64,000 nt of DNA, from the NCBI RefSeq assembly GCF_029968015.1, contig NZ_JASCIS010000006.1, positions 186,001-250,000 of the forward strand. Direction: 5' to 3'. The notes beneath the pieces were generated by a model, which saw only the letters and a program-made list of their open reading frames with translations, was not told where the DNA came from and made no database searches. Made by a program: the position numbers and the translations under genes. Shown piece after piece: positions 32,225 to 40,769 of this stretch (position 1 is its first letter; each line of letters opens with the position of its first letter). The DNA comes from Streptomyces luteolus (GTDB lineage: Bacteria; Actinomycetota; Actinomycetes; Streptomycetales; Streptomycetaceae).

Positions 32225-32737
32225 TCACTTCCGTGCCGCGGTTCGCTGGGCGGGTGCGAGGGCCGGTGTGGGGACGAGCTGCGAGGGGGCCTTGCGGGCT
32301 GCGGTGTTGATCTCCCGGAGCGCTTTGCCATGGGTGGCCCAGTCGTCGAGGTAGCTCCACGATTCGGCGTGGCGTTCGGCGAGGGCGTCGTCGAAGTCCG
32401 GTGTGCCGGGCTTGGCCGTGGCGGGGAGGGCGTCGCGGGTGAGCAGCCACTGCTCGTGCAGTTCGTCGAGTCGGTCGAGGGCGTCCCGTAGGACGCCCAG
32501 CTGGTAGACCCAGCGGCTCTGGACCATGTCCTCCGGCAGCCGGGTCAGCTGGGTCTCGGCCGTGGCCAGCAGGTGTCGGGCGCCGTAGCGGACCGTCTCG
32601 AACGCCTCGGCGGTGTCGGCGTCGCGTTGACTCGCGCGCAGGCCGTAGGCGTCGTTGTCGTGGGGCCAGCCGTCGAGGTCGGTGTGCTCGTCGGAGTAGG
32701 CGTCCCAAGCGTGGAGGATCTTCTTGCTGTCGCGCAC
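32225..32737 (-). CDS. Helical hypothetical protein
   Basis: 170 residues from a GTG. Almost entirely helical and charged: DADTAEAFETVRYGARHLLA, QLGVLRDALDRLDELHEQWL and ERHAESWSYLDDWATHGKAL. There is no signal or membrane segment, and the C-terminus is Ala/Pro-rich. It sits between two DUF317 genes. A small open frame upstream could extend it. Family not recognised. Confidence 0.65.
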   Translation of the reverse strand: MRDSKKILHAWDAYSDEHTDLDGWPHDNDAYGLRASQRDADTAEAFETVRYGARHLLATAETQLTRLPEDMVQSRWVYQLGVLRDALDRLDELHEQWLLTRDALPATAKPGTPDFDDALAERHAESWSYLDDWATHGKALREINTAARKAPSQLVPTPALAPAQRTAARK

Positions 32738-32809
32738 GTAGTGGTCGAGGTGACGCAGGGAGTCGCGGTGTGCTCGGTGGTCTCGGGAGATGGGAGAGGT
32801 CCTGTCGGT

Positions 32810-33667
32810 TCAGCGGCGAGCGGCAGGCTGCGCGGTGCTGGCATGGGCCGGGGCGGTCACGTGGTTCTTCTGCTGGCGGCGTGCGGAACGGGCTTGCGCG
32901 CGGAGCGCTTTGACGCGTGTGGTGTGCGCGTCGACCGTCTGCTGCGGAGTGAGCGGGCTGGGCTTCTGCGTCACGCCGTAGGTGGCGGTGCGGTCGAACA
33001 ATCCGCGTTGCAGCGGCGCGGGGTCGGTGAGCGCGGTGACGAAGGCGGTCACGAGGCGCTCGGGCGTGTAGCGGTGGAAGGCGGCGTGCCAGAGGTGAGT
33101 GCCACGGCTGCCGATGTCAGTGGGGAGGTCGCGCGCTTCGATGTGCCAGGCGACGGGCACCTGTTCGCGCCACGGCACCGTGCCCGCGCCCTGCTCAGGG
33201 AGGCGCTCCACCTTGCAACTCGGATGATCGCTGTAGGCGATTCCGCGGCCGTCGATGAGCCAGCCTGCCGCATCCAGCTCGCCCAGTGGACTCGTTGATC
33301 CGACAGGCGCTTGGGCGACGAGCGCGTCGGTGAGGCCGGCGAGCACTTCGGCAGGGACGTGCTCGCCGAACTCGGCGTACCAGCCGAGTTTCCTGCCGGC
33401 GGGCTCGGCCCGTAGCCGCCACCATGCCGAGGTGCGCGACTGCGGATCGAACTGGAGCCGGTAGCGAAGATCGGGACTCACCAGGACGATCTCGGCGCTC
33501 AGGGGATCGGAGACCGTGTTCCATCCGGCGGCGGCCAGACCGTGGGTGACGTGCCGGGCGTCGCCGGGGCCAGCGAGGTGACGGGGGCTGGTGTCGTACG
33601 GGATCTGCGTGGCGTGTTTGTCGGCGAAGGCGGCGAGCTGCCGTTCGCTCAGCGGCACCAGCAGCAC
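32810..33667 (-). CDS. DUF317 protein with two repeats
   Basis: 285 residues from a GTG at 33667, which overlaps the end of the upstream gene by 19 bases. Two DUF317 halves are visible: YDTSPRHLAGPGDARHVTHG with AWWRLRAEPAGRKLGWYAEF, then AAGWLIDGRGIAYSDHPSCK with HLWHAAFHRYTPERLVTAFV. A basic, Ala-rich tail follows. It is a paralogue of the neighbours at 31449 and 34034. The C-terminal tail (KALRAQARSARRQQKN) resembles those of other proteins in this cluster. Confidence 0.8.
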   Translation of the reverse strand: MLLVPLSERQLAAFADKHATQIPYDTSPRHLAGPGDARHVTHGLAAAGWNTVSDPLSAEIVLVSPDLRYRLQFDPQSRTSAWWRLRAEPAGRKLGWYAEFGEHVPAEVLAGLTDALVAQAPVGSTSPLGELDAAGWLIDGRGIAYSDHPSCKVERLPEQGAGTVPWREQVPVAWHIEARDLPTDIGSRGTHLWHAAFHRYTPERLVTAFVTALTDPAPLQRGLFDRTATYGVTQKPSPLTPQQTVDAHTTRVKALRAQARSARRQQKNHVTAPAHASTAQPAARR

Positions 33668-34005
33668 CCCGCCTCGTTCGTGGGCGAACTGCCGTACAGG
33701 GCGCGGAGATCGTCTAGCACGTAGTGGAGGGTGTGCTGGTCGGCCAGTTCCCACGCGGCCGTGCGCAACTCGGTGATCAGCAGGTCGGCCTGCGTCGTAC
33801 GCGGTGTGGCCGGGTTCTCCTGCACGGCGCGGGCGAGGGCGCGCAGGGTGTCGGCGAACTGGACGGGCAGGCCCGTGTACTCGTCGAGGAGGGGCTCGAC
33901 GAGGGCGAGCGCCTCAGCGGGGTCGGGGTTCTCCCGCAGGTAGTCGGTGAGGTCCGCGAGCGTTTCGGTCAGGGTGTGGATGGTGTCCGGGGTGAGTGCG
34001 GGCAT
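33649..34005 (-). CDS. Small helical protein (cluster module)
   Basis: 118 residues of helical repeats: TLTETLADLTDYLRENPDPA, then LVEPLLDEYTGLPVQFADTL and LLITELRTAAWELADQHTLH. The pattern of a LLD/ILEP-x-x-GLL core followed by an amphipathic helix recurs in the products at 34831, 35866, 45486 and 46751. It is translationally coupled to the DUF317 gene downstream. Function unknown; possibly a helical-bundle adaptor of the element. Confidence 0.7.
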   Translation of the reverse strand: MPALTPDTIHTLTETLADLTDYLRENPDPAEALALVEPLLDEYTGLPVQFADTLRALARAVQENPATPRTTQADLLITELRTAAWELADQHTLHYVLDDLRALYGSSPTNEAGCCWCR

Positions 34006-34033
34006 CGGGCTCCTCGGGGCGGGGGTGTCGCGG

Positions 34034-34834
34034 TCAGCGGCGGGTGCGTGCGCCGCCGGCCGGGGTGTAGGGACTGGCGCTGGTGCGCGGCCCGGTGCTG
34101 CGGGCGCTGTTGCGGGCCCAGGTGGCGGCTCGGCCGGCGGTGATACGGGCCTGCTGCCATGCGCTGAGCTGGGAGGGCTTCACGGATACCGACCAGGTGC
34201 GGATCTGGGCGCTCATTGGTACGCGTCCGCGCGGACGCATCACGGGGTCCGGGCTGGCGAGTTCGGTGGAGAAGGCTTGCATCAGATGCATCGGGGTGTT
34301 CGGCGTGAAGTTGGCCGTCCAACCGTTGCCCTGCTTGTCCTTCGCACCGGTCCACCACATCGCCCCGTCGACGCCCTGGTGGTACTGCATCCACGCGCTG
34401 CCGTCGGGGCTGGTCGCCATGTAATGCTCGCCCTCGAGACGCGTGTGCCAGTTCTGCTCCTGCAGAGGTGCCCAGACGTTGGGGGCGTGGGCGGAGCGGA
34501 GACGGGTGAGGGCGTCGGTCAGACCGGCGACGATCTCCACCGGCGTCTGCTGGCCCAGGTGCACCGACCACTTACCGTTGGTGCCGTCTGCTTGGCCGTG
34601 GATGGTCCACCCGCCGGGACGGACGTAGGGGGCGTAGGCGACGCGGACGGTACGGTCCGGGCTCTCCATGAACAGAGGGCCGCCCGACTTGGACTTGTCC
34701 CGCCAGCCCGAGGCGCGCAGGAACTCCGAGATGTGCCGGACGTCGCCGCCGCCGGCCAGGGCACGGGGCTGGACGAGGTAGTGCTGCTCGGCCTGCTCTC
34801 CCTGCCCCCATCCCTGCCACTGCTTTTTCCTCAC
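34034..34834 (-). CDS. DUF317 protein with two repeats
   Basis: 266 residues with two DUF317 halves: YLVQPRALAGGGDVRHISEF with WTIHGQADGTNGKWSVHLGQ, then MATSPDGSAWMQYHQGVDGA with WTGAKDKQGNGWTANFTPNT. It overlaps the upstream gene by 4 bases. A basic C-terminus (QQARITAGRAATWARN) follows. It is the third of a run of three closely placed paralogues. Function unknown. Confidence 0.82.
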   Translation of the reverse strand: MRKKQWQGWGQGEQAEQHYLVQPRALAGGGDVRHISEFLRASGWRDKSKSGGPLFMESPDRTVRVAYAPYVRPGGWTIHGQADGTNGKWSVHLGQQTPVEIVAGLTDALTRLRSAHAPNVWAPLQEQNWHTRLEGEHYMATSPDGSAWMQYHQGVDGAMWWTGAKDKQGNGWTANFTPNTPMHLMQAFSTELASPDPVMRPRGRVPMSAQIRTWSVSVKPSQLSAWQQARITAGRAATWARNSARSTGPRTSASPYTPAGGARTRR

Positions 34835-35214
34835 CGGCGCCGCCGGACGACGAGCGGTGCGGGTGCCGGTGGCTTCGCCGCTGTGGCAGCGGGCTGGGTG
34901 CTGACGTGCTGCAGAGTGTCTTTGTGTTCGTCCAGGTCGAGGGCGATGTCGTGCAGTTCGTTCGAGGCACGGCCCAGAGCGAGCCAGACCTCCGCGGGGA
35001 GCGCCCCTCGCTCCGCCTGGTCCTTGGCGAACACGCTGCCGGTGACGACGAGATGGGTAACGCCGCCGAGGACTCCGGTGTCCGGGTCAAGAACGCGGGC
35101 GATGACTTGCGCGGCCTGGGGAGGGGGAAGCTGCGAGAGGTGGTCGGCGAGCTGGCCGAGCTGGTGGGTGATCTCGTCGGCCAGTCTCACCGGGTAGGGG
35201 GCGGGGTGGGACAT
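34831..35214 (-). CDS. Small helical protein (cluster module)
   Basis: 127 residues: RLADEITHQLGQLADHLSQL, QAAQVIARVLDPDTGVLGGV and ALGRASNELHDIALDLDEHK, then a Pro/Ala linker and a basic end. The middle matches the helical module seen at 33649, 35866, 45486 and 46751. It is the start of a three-gene coupled run with the DUF317 genes. Function unknown. Confidence 0.7.
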   Translation of the reverse strand: MSHPAPYPVRLADEITHQLGQLADHLSQLPPPQAAQVIARVLDPDTGVLGGVTHLVVTGSVFAKDQAERGALPAEVWLALGRASNELHDIALDLDEHKDTLQHVSTQPAATAAKPPAPAPLVVRRRR

Positions 35215-35418
35215 GCTCCTCCAGATCGGTGGACGGTCAGTGGTGGTGGCGCTGTCCGACGCGCTGTGTCTCGGCGAGGACGGCTTCCGGGCGGGCGCCG
35301 GCCAGCGGGGAGGTGTGGTCGGGGCCGGTCGGAATGCAGGCGCGCAGATAGCGGCGGAAGAGGGCCGTGGCGAGTCGGGGCTTGAGCCGGTTGCTGATTG
35401 ATGGGGGCGTGCGGGTTG
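35215..35418. other. Intergenic, nothing supported
   Basis: About 200 bp upstream of the helical-protein gene. No gene, clear promoter or repeat is recognisable. Confidence 0.5.
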
Positions 35419-35851
35419 CTACGGGTTTCTCCGATTTTCGGGTGGTGAAGTGGGCGGTCCCGGCGCGGTGCGGGACCGCCCAGGCGCCTTACGGGGTGCG
35501 GCGGGCCGGAGTTGGAGGAGAGGGGGAGCCGGACGGTGCCGCACTTGCTGCTGGCAAGCGGCTTCGTCGAAGACGTCGAGCGTGCAGTTGACCTTGTACC
35601 CGGCCACCAGCAGGGTGGGGATGGCGTGGGTAGCCAGCCGCTTCTGCTCGTCGGCGTCGAGGTGTTCGGGCACGGTGTGCCAGATGTAGAGCGGCGCGTC
35701 CTGGGGTAAGCGTGGTGCTCCGAGCCGAGGCGTTCCAGCAGGTCGTGGGGCTAGGCGGGGGCGTCGGTCGGGGTATCGGTGTGGATGGTGGTCCTCAGGG
35801 CCTTGATGTAGATCTCGACGTCCGTGCCGTATCTGCGGCCAGGTTGGCCAT
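35419..35851 (-). pseudogene. Frameshifted hypothetical gene remnant
   Basis: The conserved-looking product is spread over three frames. MANLAA starts at 35851. Then RYGTDVEIYIKALRTTIHTD followed by TPTDAPA and a TAG stop continue in another frame. LYIWHTVPEHLDADEQKRLA then ATHAIPTLLVAGYKVNCTLD and VFDEAACQQQVR continue in the frame ending at 35419. I read this as one short gene (about 140 residues) of a family found in Streptomyces mobile elements, broken by a small deletion, a stop and a frameshift. The first 30 and last 60 residues remain recognisable as one ORF each. Confidence 0.65.
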
Positions 35852-35865
35852 GTGGTTCTGCGGTG

Positions 35866-36516
35866 TCAGCGGCGGCGGGATGACGCGGGCTGGGCGCGGC
35901 CCGGCGGTTGCGGGGCAGCGACCGGCCGCTGCGCGGGGCGCGCGGTGTGATTGCGGGCGTGGAGGATGGCGCGCGCGGCCTCGCTCATGGAGGTGGCTGT
36001 GCTTCCGAGCCGTGCGATGGGGTCGGGTCTCCCGGCGGGCGCGGCCTCTTGGAGGTCGCTGGCGGTGATCCAGGCGCGGACGACGACTTCTCTGGCGAGG
36101 GGCAGCAGCCCGTGGACGGGGGCCGCGATCTCGGTCAGGACGTCGGCCACCTCGCTGCTGGTTGTGGCGGCTGCTGCCCGCTCGGCGAGCCCCGTCAGAT
36201 AGCGCACGGCGGCCTCACGTTCACCATCCGGTGCGACCAGCATGTTCAGCGTGGGGTCGAGGTGGACGCTGTGCCCGGCGGCGAGCAGGGCGTGCGAGGC
36301 AGCGGTCGCCTTCCGGCGCTGCTGCTCGGCGGGCAGGCCGTGCGGGAGCCGGTGGTAGTCCCCGCGCGGCCCGGAAGCGGAGCGGAAGCCGCCGGTTCGC
36401 TGGAGGATGTACGCGGCCTTTTCGGTGCCGCCGATGGCGACGACCAGGTCGGTGTTGGGGTCCTTGGTGATGGTGACGTACTCCAGCACCCAGAAGTCGG
36501 GCTCCGTCTGCTTCAC
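35866..36516 (-). CDS. Hypothetical protein with helical module
   Basis: 216 residues. The N-terminal half is beta-rich (DFWVLEYVTITKDPNTDLVV, AIGGTEKAAYILQRTGGF). The middle has YLTGLAERAAAATTSSEVAD followed by VLTEIAAPVHGLLPLAREVV, the helical module of this cluster. A basic Pro/Arg tail follows. It overlaps the upstream gene by 4 bases (ATGA). Function unknown. Confidence 0.68.
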   Translation of the reverse strand: MKQTEPDFWVLEYVTITKDPNTDLVVAIGGTEKAAYILQRTGGFRSASGPRGDYHRLPHGLPAEQQRRKATAASHALLAAGHSVHLDPTLNMLVAPDGEREAAVRYLTGLAERAAAATTSSEVADVLTEIAAPVHGLLPLAREVVVRAWITASDLQEAAPAGRPDPIARLGSTATSMSEAARAILHARNHTARPAQRPVAAPQPPGRAQPASSRRR

Positions 36517-37274
36517 CGATACCGGGTGGTCGGCGTGCGGGGGCCGGCCGGGACGGGCGGCACGGACGCGGGCGCGGCGGTGGGCGCGGTCCGGCCTGCG
36601 GGGTGCTGGAGGGCGGTGCCGATGCCGAGTGCGTCGAGGCGCGGGCCGATCTCGCGCAGGGCGCGGGCCTGGGCCTGGGTGTCGTCACCGCTCAGGCAGT
36701 AGATGCCGCTCTGCGGGTCCTGGGCGAAGCCGTGGGAGGTGAGGACCGCGCTGGCGCGGTCGTCGGCGGGGGTGGTGGCGATGCTGCCGTCTGGCTGCCA
36801 GGTCAGGACGATCCGGTCCGGCTGGGAGGGCTGGATGCCGCCCAGCGCGTAGTGGCGGACTTGGGCGAGAGCGCTGTCGTAGCGGGCGAGGAGGTCGCCG
36901 ACGACCTGCTCGGCGCTCAGGAACGGGTCATCGGCCAGGGCGATGCCGTTGGGCTCGGGGACGGAACGGTACGCCGCGTCGGGCAGGGCCGGCGGGGCGA
37001 TAGCGGCGATGAGGAAGCCGTCGCGCTCGTCGTGCCGGTCCAGAAGGACGAGCTGTGCGCCGTCCGGTCGGCTCAGGACGGCGGCCTGCTGCAGGGGGTG
37101 CTCGGCGAGGGAGGCGGCGACCAGGTCCAGGTCCCAGATCCGGTCGGTGAGTTCGGCGAGGTCGTCCTTGGCTTCGGACGGCAGGTGGGTACTGGTCCAG
37201 CTGCCGGGGAGTTCGCCGGCGAGGACGTCGGCGTACGAGGCGAGGCGCTCGGAGGTGTCGTGGTGGTCGGGCAT
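36513..37274 (-). CDS. Hypothetical conjugation-cluster protein
   Basis: 253 residues. A helical N-terminus (ASYADVLAGELPGSW, LTDRIWDLDLVAASLAEHPL) is followed by RPDGAQLVLLDRHDERDGFL and then repeated alpha/beta segments (YALGGIQPSQPDRIVLTWQP, VLTSHGFAQDPQSGIYCLSG). The latter resemble a 'last-20-residues' domain found in other proteins of this element type. Pro/Thr-rich C-terminus. Coupled to the gene downstream. Confidence 0.65.
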   Translation of the reverse strand: MPDHHDTSERLASYADVLAGELPGSWTSTHLPSEAKDDLAELTDRIWDLDLVAASLAEHPLQQAAVLSRPDGAQLVLLDRHDERDGFLIAAIAPPALPDAAYRSVPEPNGIALADDPFLSAEQVVGDLLARYDSALAQVRHYALGGIQPSQPDRIVLTWQPDGSIATTPADDRASAVLTSHGFAQDPQSGIYCLSGDDTQAQARALREIGPRLDALGIGTALQHPAGRTAPTAAPASVPPVPAGPRTPTTRYR

Positions 37275-37573
37275 GGGTCCTTGGGCGAGGTGGGAGTCAG
37301 CGGCGCAGTCCGGCGGCGAACGGGGTCAGCGGGGCCGCAGGGGGCGTGTCGGGCAGGCGCACATGGCGGACCGCTCGCGCTCGGTGTGCGGAACCTTCTT
37401 GGTGCACGTGCTGCGGCCGGGGCGGGACATGCAGGTCGGCGAGCTGGTTGCGACGCGGGCGACGTAGGGGCCCCGCTGCGCTGAGTGGCGCCGCTCCTGG
37501 CGAGGAGTTCGTCGGAGTACGTGTCGCGGCGGATGTCTGGAAAGCGGTCGGTGCGGGCGAGGAGAGGTTTCTC
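37275..37573. other. Intergenic with possible degraded zinc-finger ORF
   Basis: No complete gene is supported. In one minus-strand frame TSSPTCMSRPGRSTCTKKVP followed by HTERERSAMCAC resembles the short CxxxxxxxC..H zinc-finger tails of Streptomyces phage-type proteins. It lacks a clear start or ribosome-binding site, and other frames are also open because of the high GC content. Confidence 0.4.
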
Positions 37574-38419
37574 CTACGGCGATCGGTGGGCGTTGTGCCG
37601 GAGGGCGGCCGGGGCCAGGACGGCACGGGGCTGGACCAGGCCGGTTGCCGTGGTGTCCAGGTCCTGCTGGATGGCGTGGAGGCGGCGGGCGATCAGCTCC
37701 AGACGGTGTGCCGCATCGGTACTGGCGGCCCCCGGCTGGCGGGCGATCCGGTATGAGGTGCTTTCGACAAGTTCGCGCACTGCGGCTAGCGGGCCGTCCT
37801 GTTCGTCGGCGAGCTGAGTGAGGATGGCCGCGAGCTGGGCCGACGCAGTGAGTGCCGCGCGGACGGCAGGCCGTGTTGGGAGGTCGGATCGGACGGGAAT
37901 CAAGTTGAGGTCCTGTTCGATGCGACGCGCCTCATGGGTCAGGCACTGCAGTCTGTCCGCGGGAAGAGCGTGCCAGGTGCCGTCGAGGTGGAGCAGATTG
38001 GCGATCAGGTCGAGGCGACGGGGCTGGGCCTGAACGGCGATCCACCGGCAGCCGTGCTCCGTGCCGGGGATCTCGATGCCGGCGGCCCGCGCGAGCCGGT
38101 GTGCGACCTCGGTCCACTCCGGTCCGCTCAGGTCGCGGTCGTCCGGGTGCAGGCGGACATCGAGGTGCAGGATCGCCCGCGGTCCGTCGTCGGGGCCGAC
38201 GGCGAACGGGTGCTCCAGGAGGGCCTCTTCGAGGTGCTCGGCCCACTGGACGGACGTCCAGGTCTCCTGCTCGTCGTCCAGGGTGAAGTAGTCCAGGCCG
38301 GGCCAGTGGGCGACGATCGTGTGCTCCGTCAGACCCTCGTTCGGTGAGAGCGGCCGACCCAGCGCTTCTTCGAGCGGGTGGTGCGGCGTGTGGGTTCGCT
38401 CGTGCAGGCGGGGGATCAC
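37574..38419 (-). CDS. Relaxase-like protein lacking HUH histidines
   Basis: 281 residues from a GTG at 38419 that overlaps the preceding stop. Residues about 85-165 align by eye with actinobacterial MOB relaxases: ILHLDVRLHPDDRDLSGPEW, TEVAHRLARAAGIEIPG, CRWIAVQAQPRRLDLIANLL and LTHEARRIEQDLNL. Where active relaxases have HIHIVA after RWIAVRH, this protein has LDLIAN, so the metal-binding histidines are absent. The C-terminal half is helical (LTASAQLAAILTQLADEQDG). A non-catalytic accessory DNA-binding protein is likely; no intact relaxase is seen in the window. Confidence 0.62.
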   Translation of the reverse strand: MIPRLHERTHTPHHPLEEALGRPLSPNEGLTEHTIVAHWPGLDYFTLDDEQETWTSVQWAEHLEEALLEHPFAVGPDDGPRAILHLDVRLHPDDRDLSGPEWTEVAHRLARAAGIEIPGTEHGCRWIAVQAQPRRLDLIANLLHLDGTWHALPADRLQCLTHEARRIEQDLNLIPVRSDLPTRPAVRAALTASAQLAAILTQLADEQDGPLAAVRELVESTSYRIARQPGAASTDAAHRLELIARRLHAIQQDLDTTATGLVQPRAVLAPAALRHNAHRSP

Positions 38420-38841
38420 CGGCCGCTCCGGATGTCGGCGATGTGGACGAGCTGGCCGAGGGCAGTGGTGGTGTACCAGCCGCAGTCGATCACCGCGTCC
38501 TGGTCGGCGAACCGCGCGAGGAGGGTGTCCTCCATGGCCCGCAGGTAGACCAGGCAGTCCGGGCAGCGGCGTGAGAGGTGCACGAGGTAGCGGGGGTGGG
38601 CGGTGACGTAGGACTGGGTGCCGCCGGTCGCATCCCGCAGCCGCCACCCGTCCTCGTCGGTCGGGGTATGCCAGGACAGGGCGACGACCCGCATTGCGTC
38701 ACCCCAGAGTTCTCCGTCGGCGACCCCTTTCAGGACGACGACGGTGTCACCGGCCTGGAAGTGTGCGTGGGTGACGTCCCGGTCGGGGGTGAGCGGGTCG
38801 GGTGTAGGTGCGAATGCTGTGGTGGGCGGGGGTTGGGACAT
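38416..38841 (-). CDS. Hypothetical protein with CPDC motif
   Basis: 141 residues. A small beta domain (FQAGDTVVVLKGVADGELWG, VVALSWHTPTDEDGWRLRDA) resembles an SH3/KOW-like fold. It is followed by LSRRCPDCLVYLRAMEDTLL, where a CPDC pair may bind zinc, and a helical end. GTGA overlap with the relaxase-like gene downstream. Its partner may be that gene; the function is unknown. Confidence 0.65.
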   Translation of the reverse strand: MSQPPPTTAFAPTPDPLTPDRDVTHAHFQAGDTVVVLKGVADGELWGDAMRVVALSWHTPTDEDGWRLRDATGGTQSYVTAHPRYLVHLSRRCPDCLVYLRAMEDTLLARFADQDAVIDCGWYTTTALGQLVHIADIRSGR

Positions 38842-38885
38842 GAGTCCTTCCGCGTGATTGCTGGCGGGGTGGGAGCATCAATAGT

Positions 38886-38932
38886 CCGGAGGAACGCCGG
38901 TTTGGCTAACCGGCGTTCTCCGGCTATGTTGC
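38886..38932 (+). repeat. Hairpin element copy 2
   Basis: CCGGAGGAACGCCGGTT / AACCGGCGTTCTCCGG arms with one bulged base flank the same TGGCT loop, followed by CTATGTTGC. It shares the outer stem start with copy 3 (AGTCCGGAG) and the loop, inner stem and tail with copies 1 and 3. It lies in the 98-bp gap between two minus-strand genes. Confidence 0.75.
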
Positions 38933-38939
38933 CCCGCCG

Positions 38940-39437
38940 TCAGCGGAACGGATTCTCTGTCCCGCGGTCCGATTCACTGGCCGCGTCGAGGAGTTCGAGC
39001 AGGTCAGTGCCGTCGGCGTCGCGCTGGTCGATCCACCATCCGGCACGGGTGATGCCTCGGGCCTTCTCCTCCAGCTCCGCCCAGTCCGCCTCGTCCCACG
39101 TGCCCTCGACGACGAGCGCGGTGTGCGCGGCGGTCATGAGCTGGTGGCGGGAGCGCCCGCCCCAGTCCAGGACCTTCTCTGAGCCCTCCAACTCCGGCAT
39201 GTCGAACTGCTTCGCCCACGCGACGGCTGCCTCCTGCTCCTCGGCTCGCTTGGTCGCGAGCCACTCCTCCTTGGATTCGGAGTCGGCGTCGCGCGCCGCC
39301 TTCCAGCAGTCAGAGCAGTCCTTCGACGCGAGCCAACGGGCAAACCCCGCCCGTTGGTCGGCAGGACGATTGGTCAGGTCATGATCCACGCTGTGGGAGC
39401 AGGCGTGCTCCACGGTCCAGTGCGTACGCACGGCCAT
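38940..39437 (-). CDS. Small conserved hypothetical (cysteine/Trp-rich)
   Basis: 165 residues. WTVEHACSHSVDHDLTNRPA then FARWLASKDCSDCWKAARDA gives paired cysteines and histidines, perhaps a zinc site, followed by charged helices and a helical C-terminus. Similar short proteins occur on Streptomyces plasmids. Separated from the MFS gene by 45 bp. Role unknown. Confidence 0.65.
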   Translation of the reverse strand: MAVRTHWTVEHACSHSVDHDLTNRPADQRAGFARWLASKDCSDCWKAARDADSESKEEWLATKRAEEQEAAVAWAKQFDMPELEGSEKVLDWGGRSRHQLMTAAHTALVVEGTWDEADWAELEEKARGITRAGWWIDQRDADGTDLLELLDAASESDRGTENPFR

Positions 39438-39482
39438 AATTCGATCTCCTCAAAGGGGTTGGAAGGTGGAGGTGCGCCCTGA

Positions 39483-40751
39483 TCAGGACGTCATGGGCCG
39501 GCCTCGGAGTGAGCGGCGGTGTCGGCCGCGGGGCCGGCGTTCGGCAGGGCGGAACCGTCGGCGCGCGGCGAGAAGGACGGCGAGCGCGAAAGCCGCGCCG
39601 ACGGCGGGGAGAGCCGCGCTGGTGAGCGGCTCCTCGGCGAGGCGACCAGCAAGGGCGGTACCCGAGGACTGCCCGGCGCCGATCGAGAGGATCAGCCACG
39701 CGTACGCCTCGCTGGTCCGGCCAGCCGGGGTGAGGGCGTCGGTGGTCACGTAGGCGCAGGCGACCACCACGGTCAGGAACGCACCGGGCACGACGACCGC
39801 GGCGATGGCCGCGAAGGGCGCAGGCAGGGCCGCGAGCAGGAGCCACCCGGCGAGGAACGCGATGCTGGCGATAACCAACTGGTCGGGGGCGGGTCGGGGC
39901 CACGTGCGGCGCCCGTAGACGAGGCCGCCCAGGAAGCTGCCGGTGGAGAACGCGGCGGGGATGATGCCCGAAAGCATGTCCTGCCCGTGGCGCTCGGCCA
40001 TAGCGATCGACCACACGTTCATGGCCCCGATCGCGAACCCGATGCCGGTGAGCGCGACGAACAGGAGCACCAGGCCGAGGCTGTTCAGCCGGCCAGCTGC
40101 ACCGTGCAGGGTGCCGGTCGACGGCGTCGGTCGCCAGCGCCGCGATGGCGGAGAGAGCACGACCACAGTGGTGCCGGCCAGACCGAGGACGGCGGTGACG
40201 GTGAGCGCGACGGTGGGGTTGTACGCGGAGGCGAGGGCGGCGACGAGCAGGGGGCCGACGATGTATAGCAGGCCCTGAGCGCCGGTGTCGAGGGCGAGCG
40301 CGGCGTGCCGCAGACGCGTGTCGGGCAGCACGCTCGGCCATAGGGTTCTCAGCCCTGCCTCAAGTGACGGGGTGGTCACGCCGCCGGCGACGACGATGGC
40401 CGTGGCGAGGCCCGGTCCGCCGTACGGTCCGGCCAGCGGAAGAGCCACCAGGAGCGCCGAGTTGAGGACGGCGGCCGGAAGGTGCACCGCCGTCTGACCG
40501 TAGCGGTCCATGAGGCGTCCCTTGACAGGCTGCATTACCGAGGAGGACAGCCCGTACAGGGCGCTGAGCACGCCGCCGAAGGCGATGCTGCTGCCACTCG
40601 TGGTAGCCCACAGCAGGATCGCGACGGGTGCCATGCCGTTGGGGAGGCGGCCGGTGAGGGTGCCGCCGAGGAGGCGGGCGACGTACGGGCTGCCCAGCAC
40701 CGTGCTGTAGGTGAGGCGCGGTGCCGGGGCCGGGGAGGAAGTCGGGGACAA
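39483..40751 (-). CDS. MFS transporter
   Basis: 422 residues with about 12 membrane helices in two halves and the loop-2 motif LMDRYGQ typical of the MFS (GxxxDRxGR-like). The middle has LLYIVGPLLVAALASAY and the C-terminal half GILxxAFSTGSFLGGLVYGRR. It fits the drug/metabolite exporter class. The pairing with a conjugation cluster, not with a biosynthetic pathway, gives no substrate. A second MFS gene at 63224 is of a different subfamily. Upstream, a gene overlap with the 40770 product is absent (18-bp gap). Confidence 0.88.
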   Translation of the reverse strand: MSPTSSPAPAPRLTYSTVLGSPYVARLLGGTLTGRLPNGMAPVAILLWATTSGSSIAFGGVLSALYGLSSSVMQPVKGRLMDRYGQTAVHLPAAVLNSALLVALPLAGPYGGPGLATAIVVAGGVTTPSLEAGLRTLWPSVLPDTRLRHAALALDTGAQGLLYIVGPLLVAALASAYNPTVALTVTAVLGLAGTTVVVLSPPSRRWRPTPSTGTLHGAAGRLNSLGLVLLFVALTGIGFAIGAMNVWSIAMAERHGQDMLSGIIPAAFSTGSFLGGLVYGRRTWPRPAPDQLVIASIAFLAGWLLLAALPAPFAAIAAVVVPGAFLTVVVACAYVTTDALTPAGRTSEAYAWLILSIGAGQSSGTALAGRLAEEPLTSAALPAVGAAFALAVLLAARRRFRPAERRPRGRHRRSLRGRPMTS

Positions 40752-40769
40752 CGGTGCTTTCTCAGGGGT

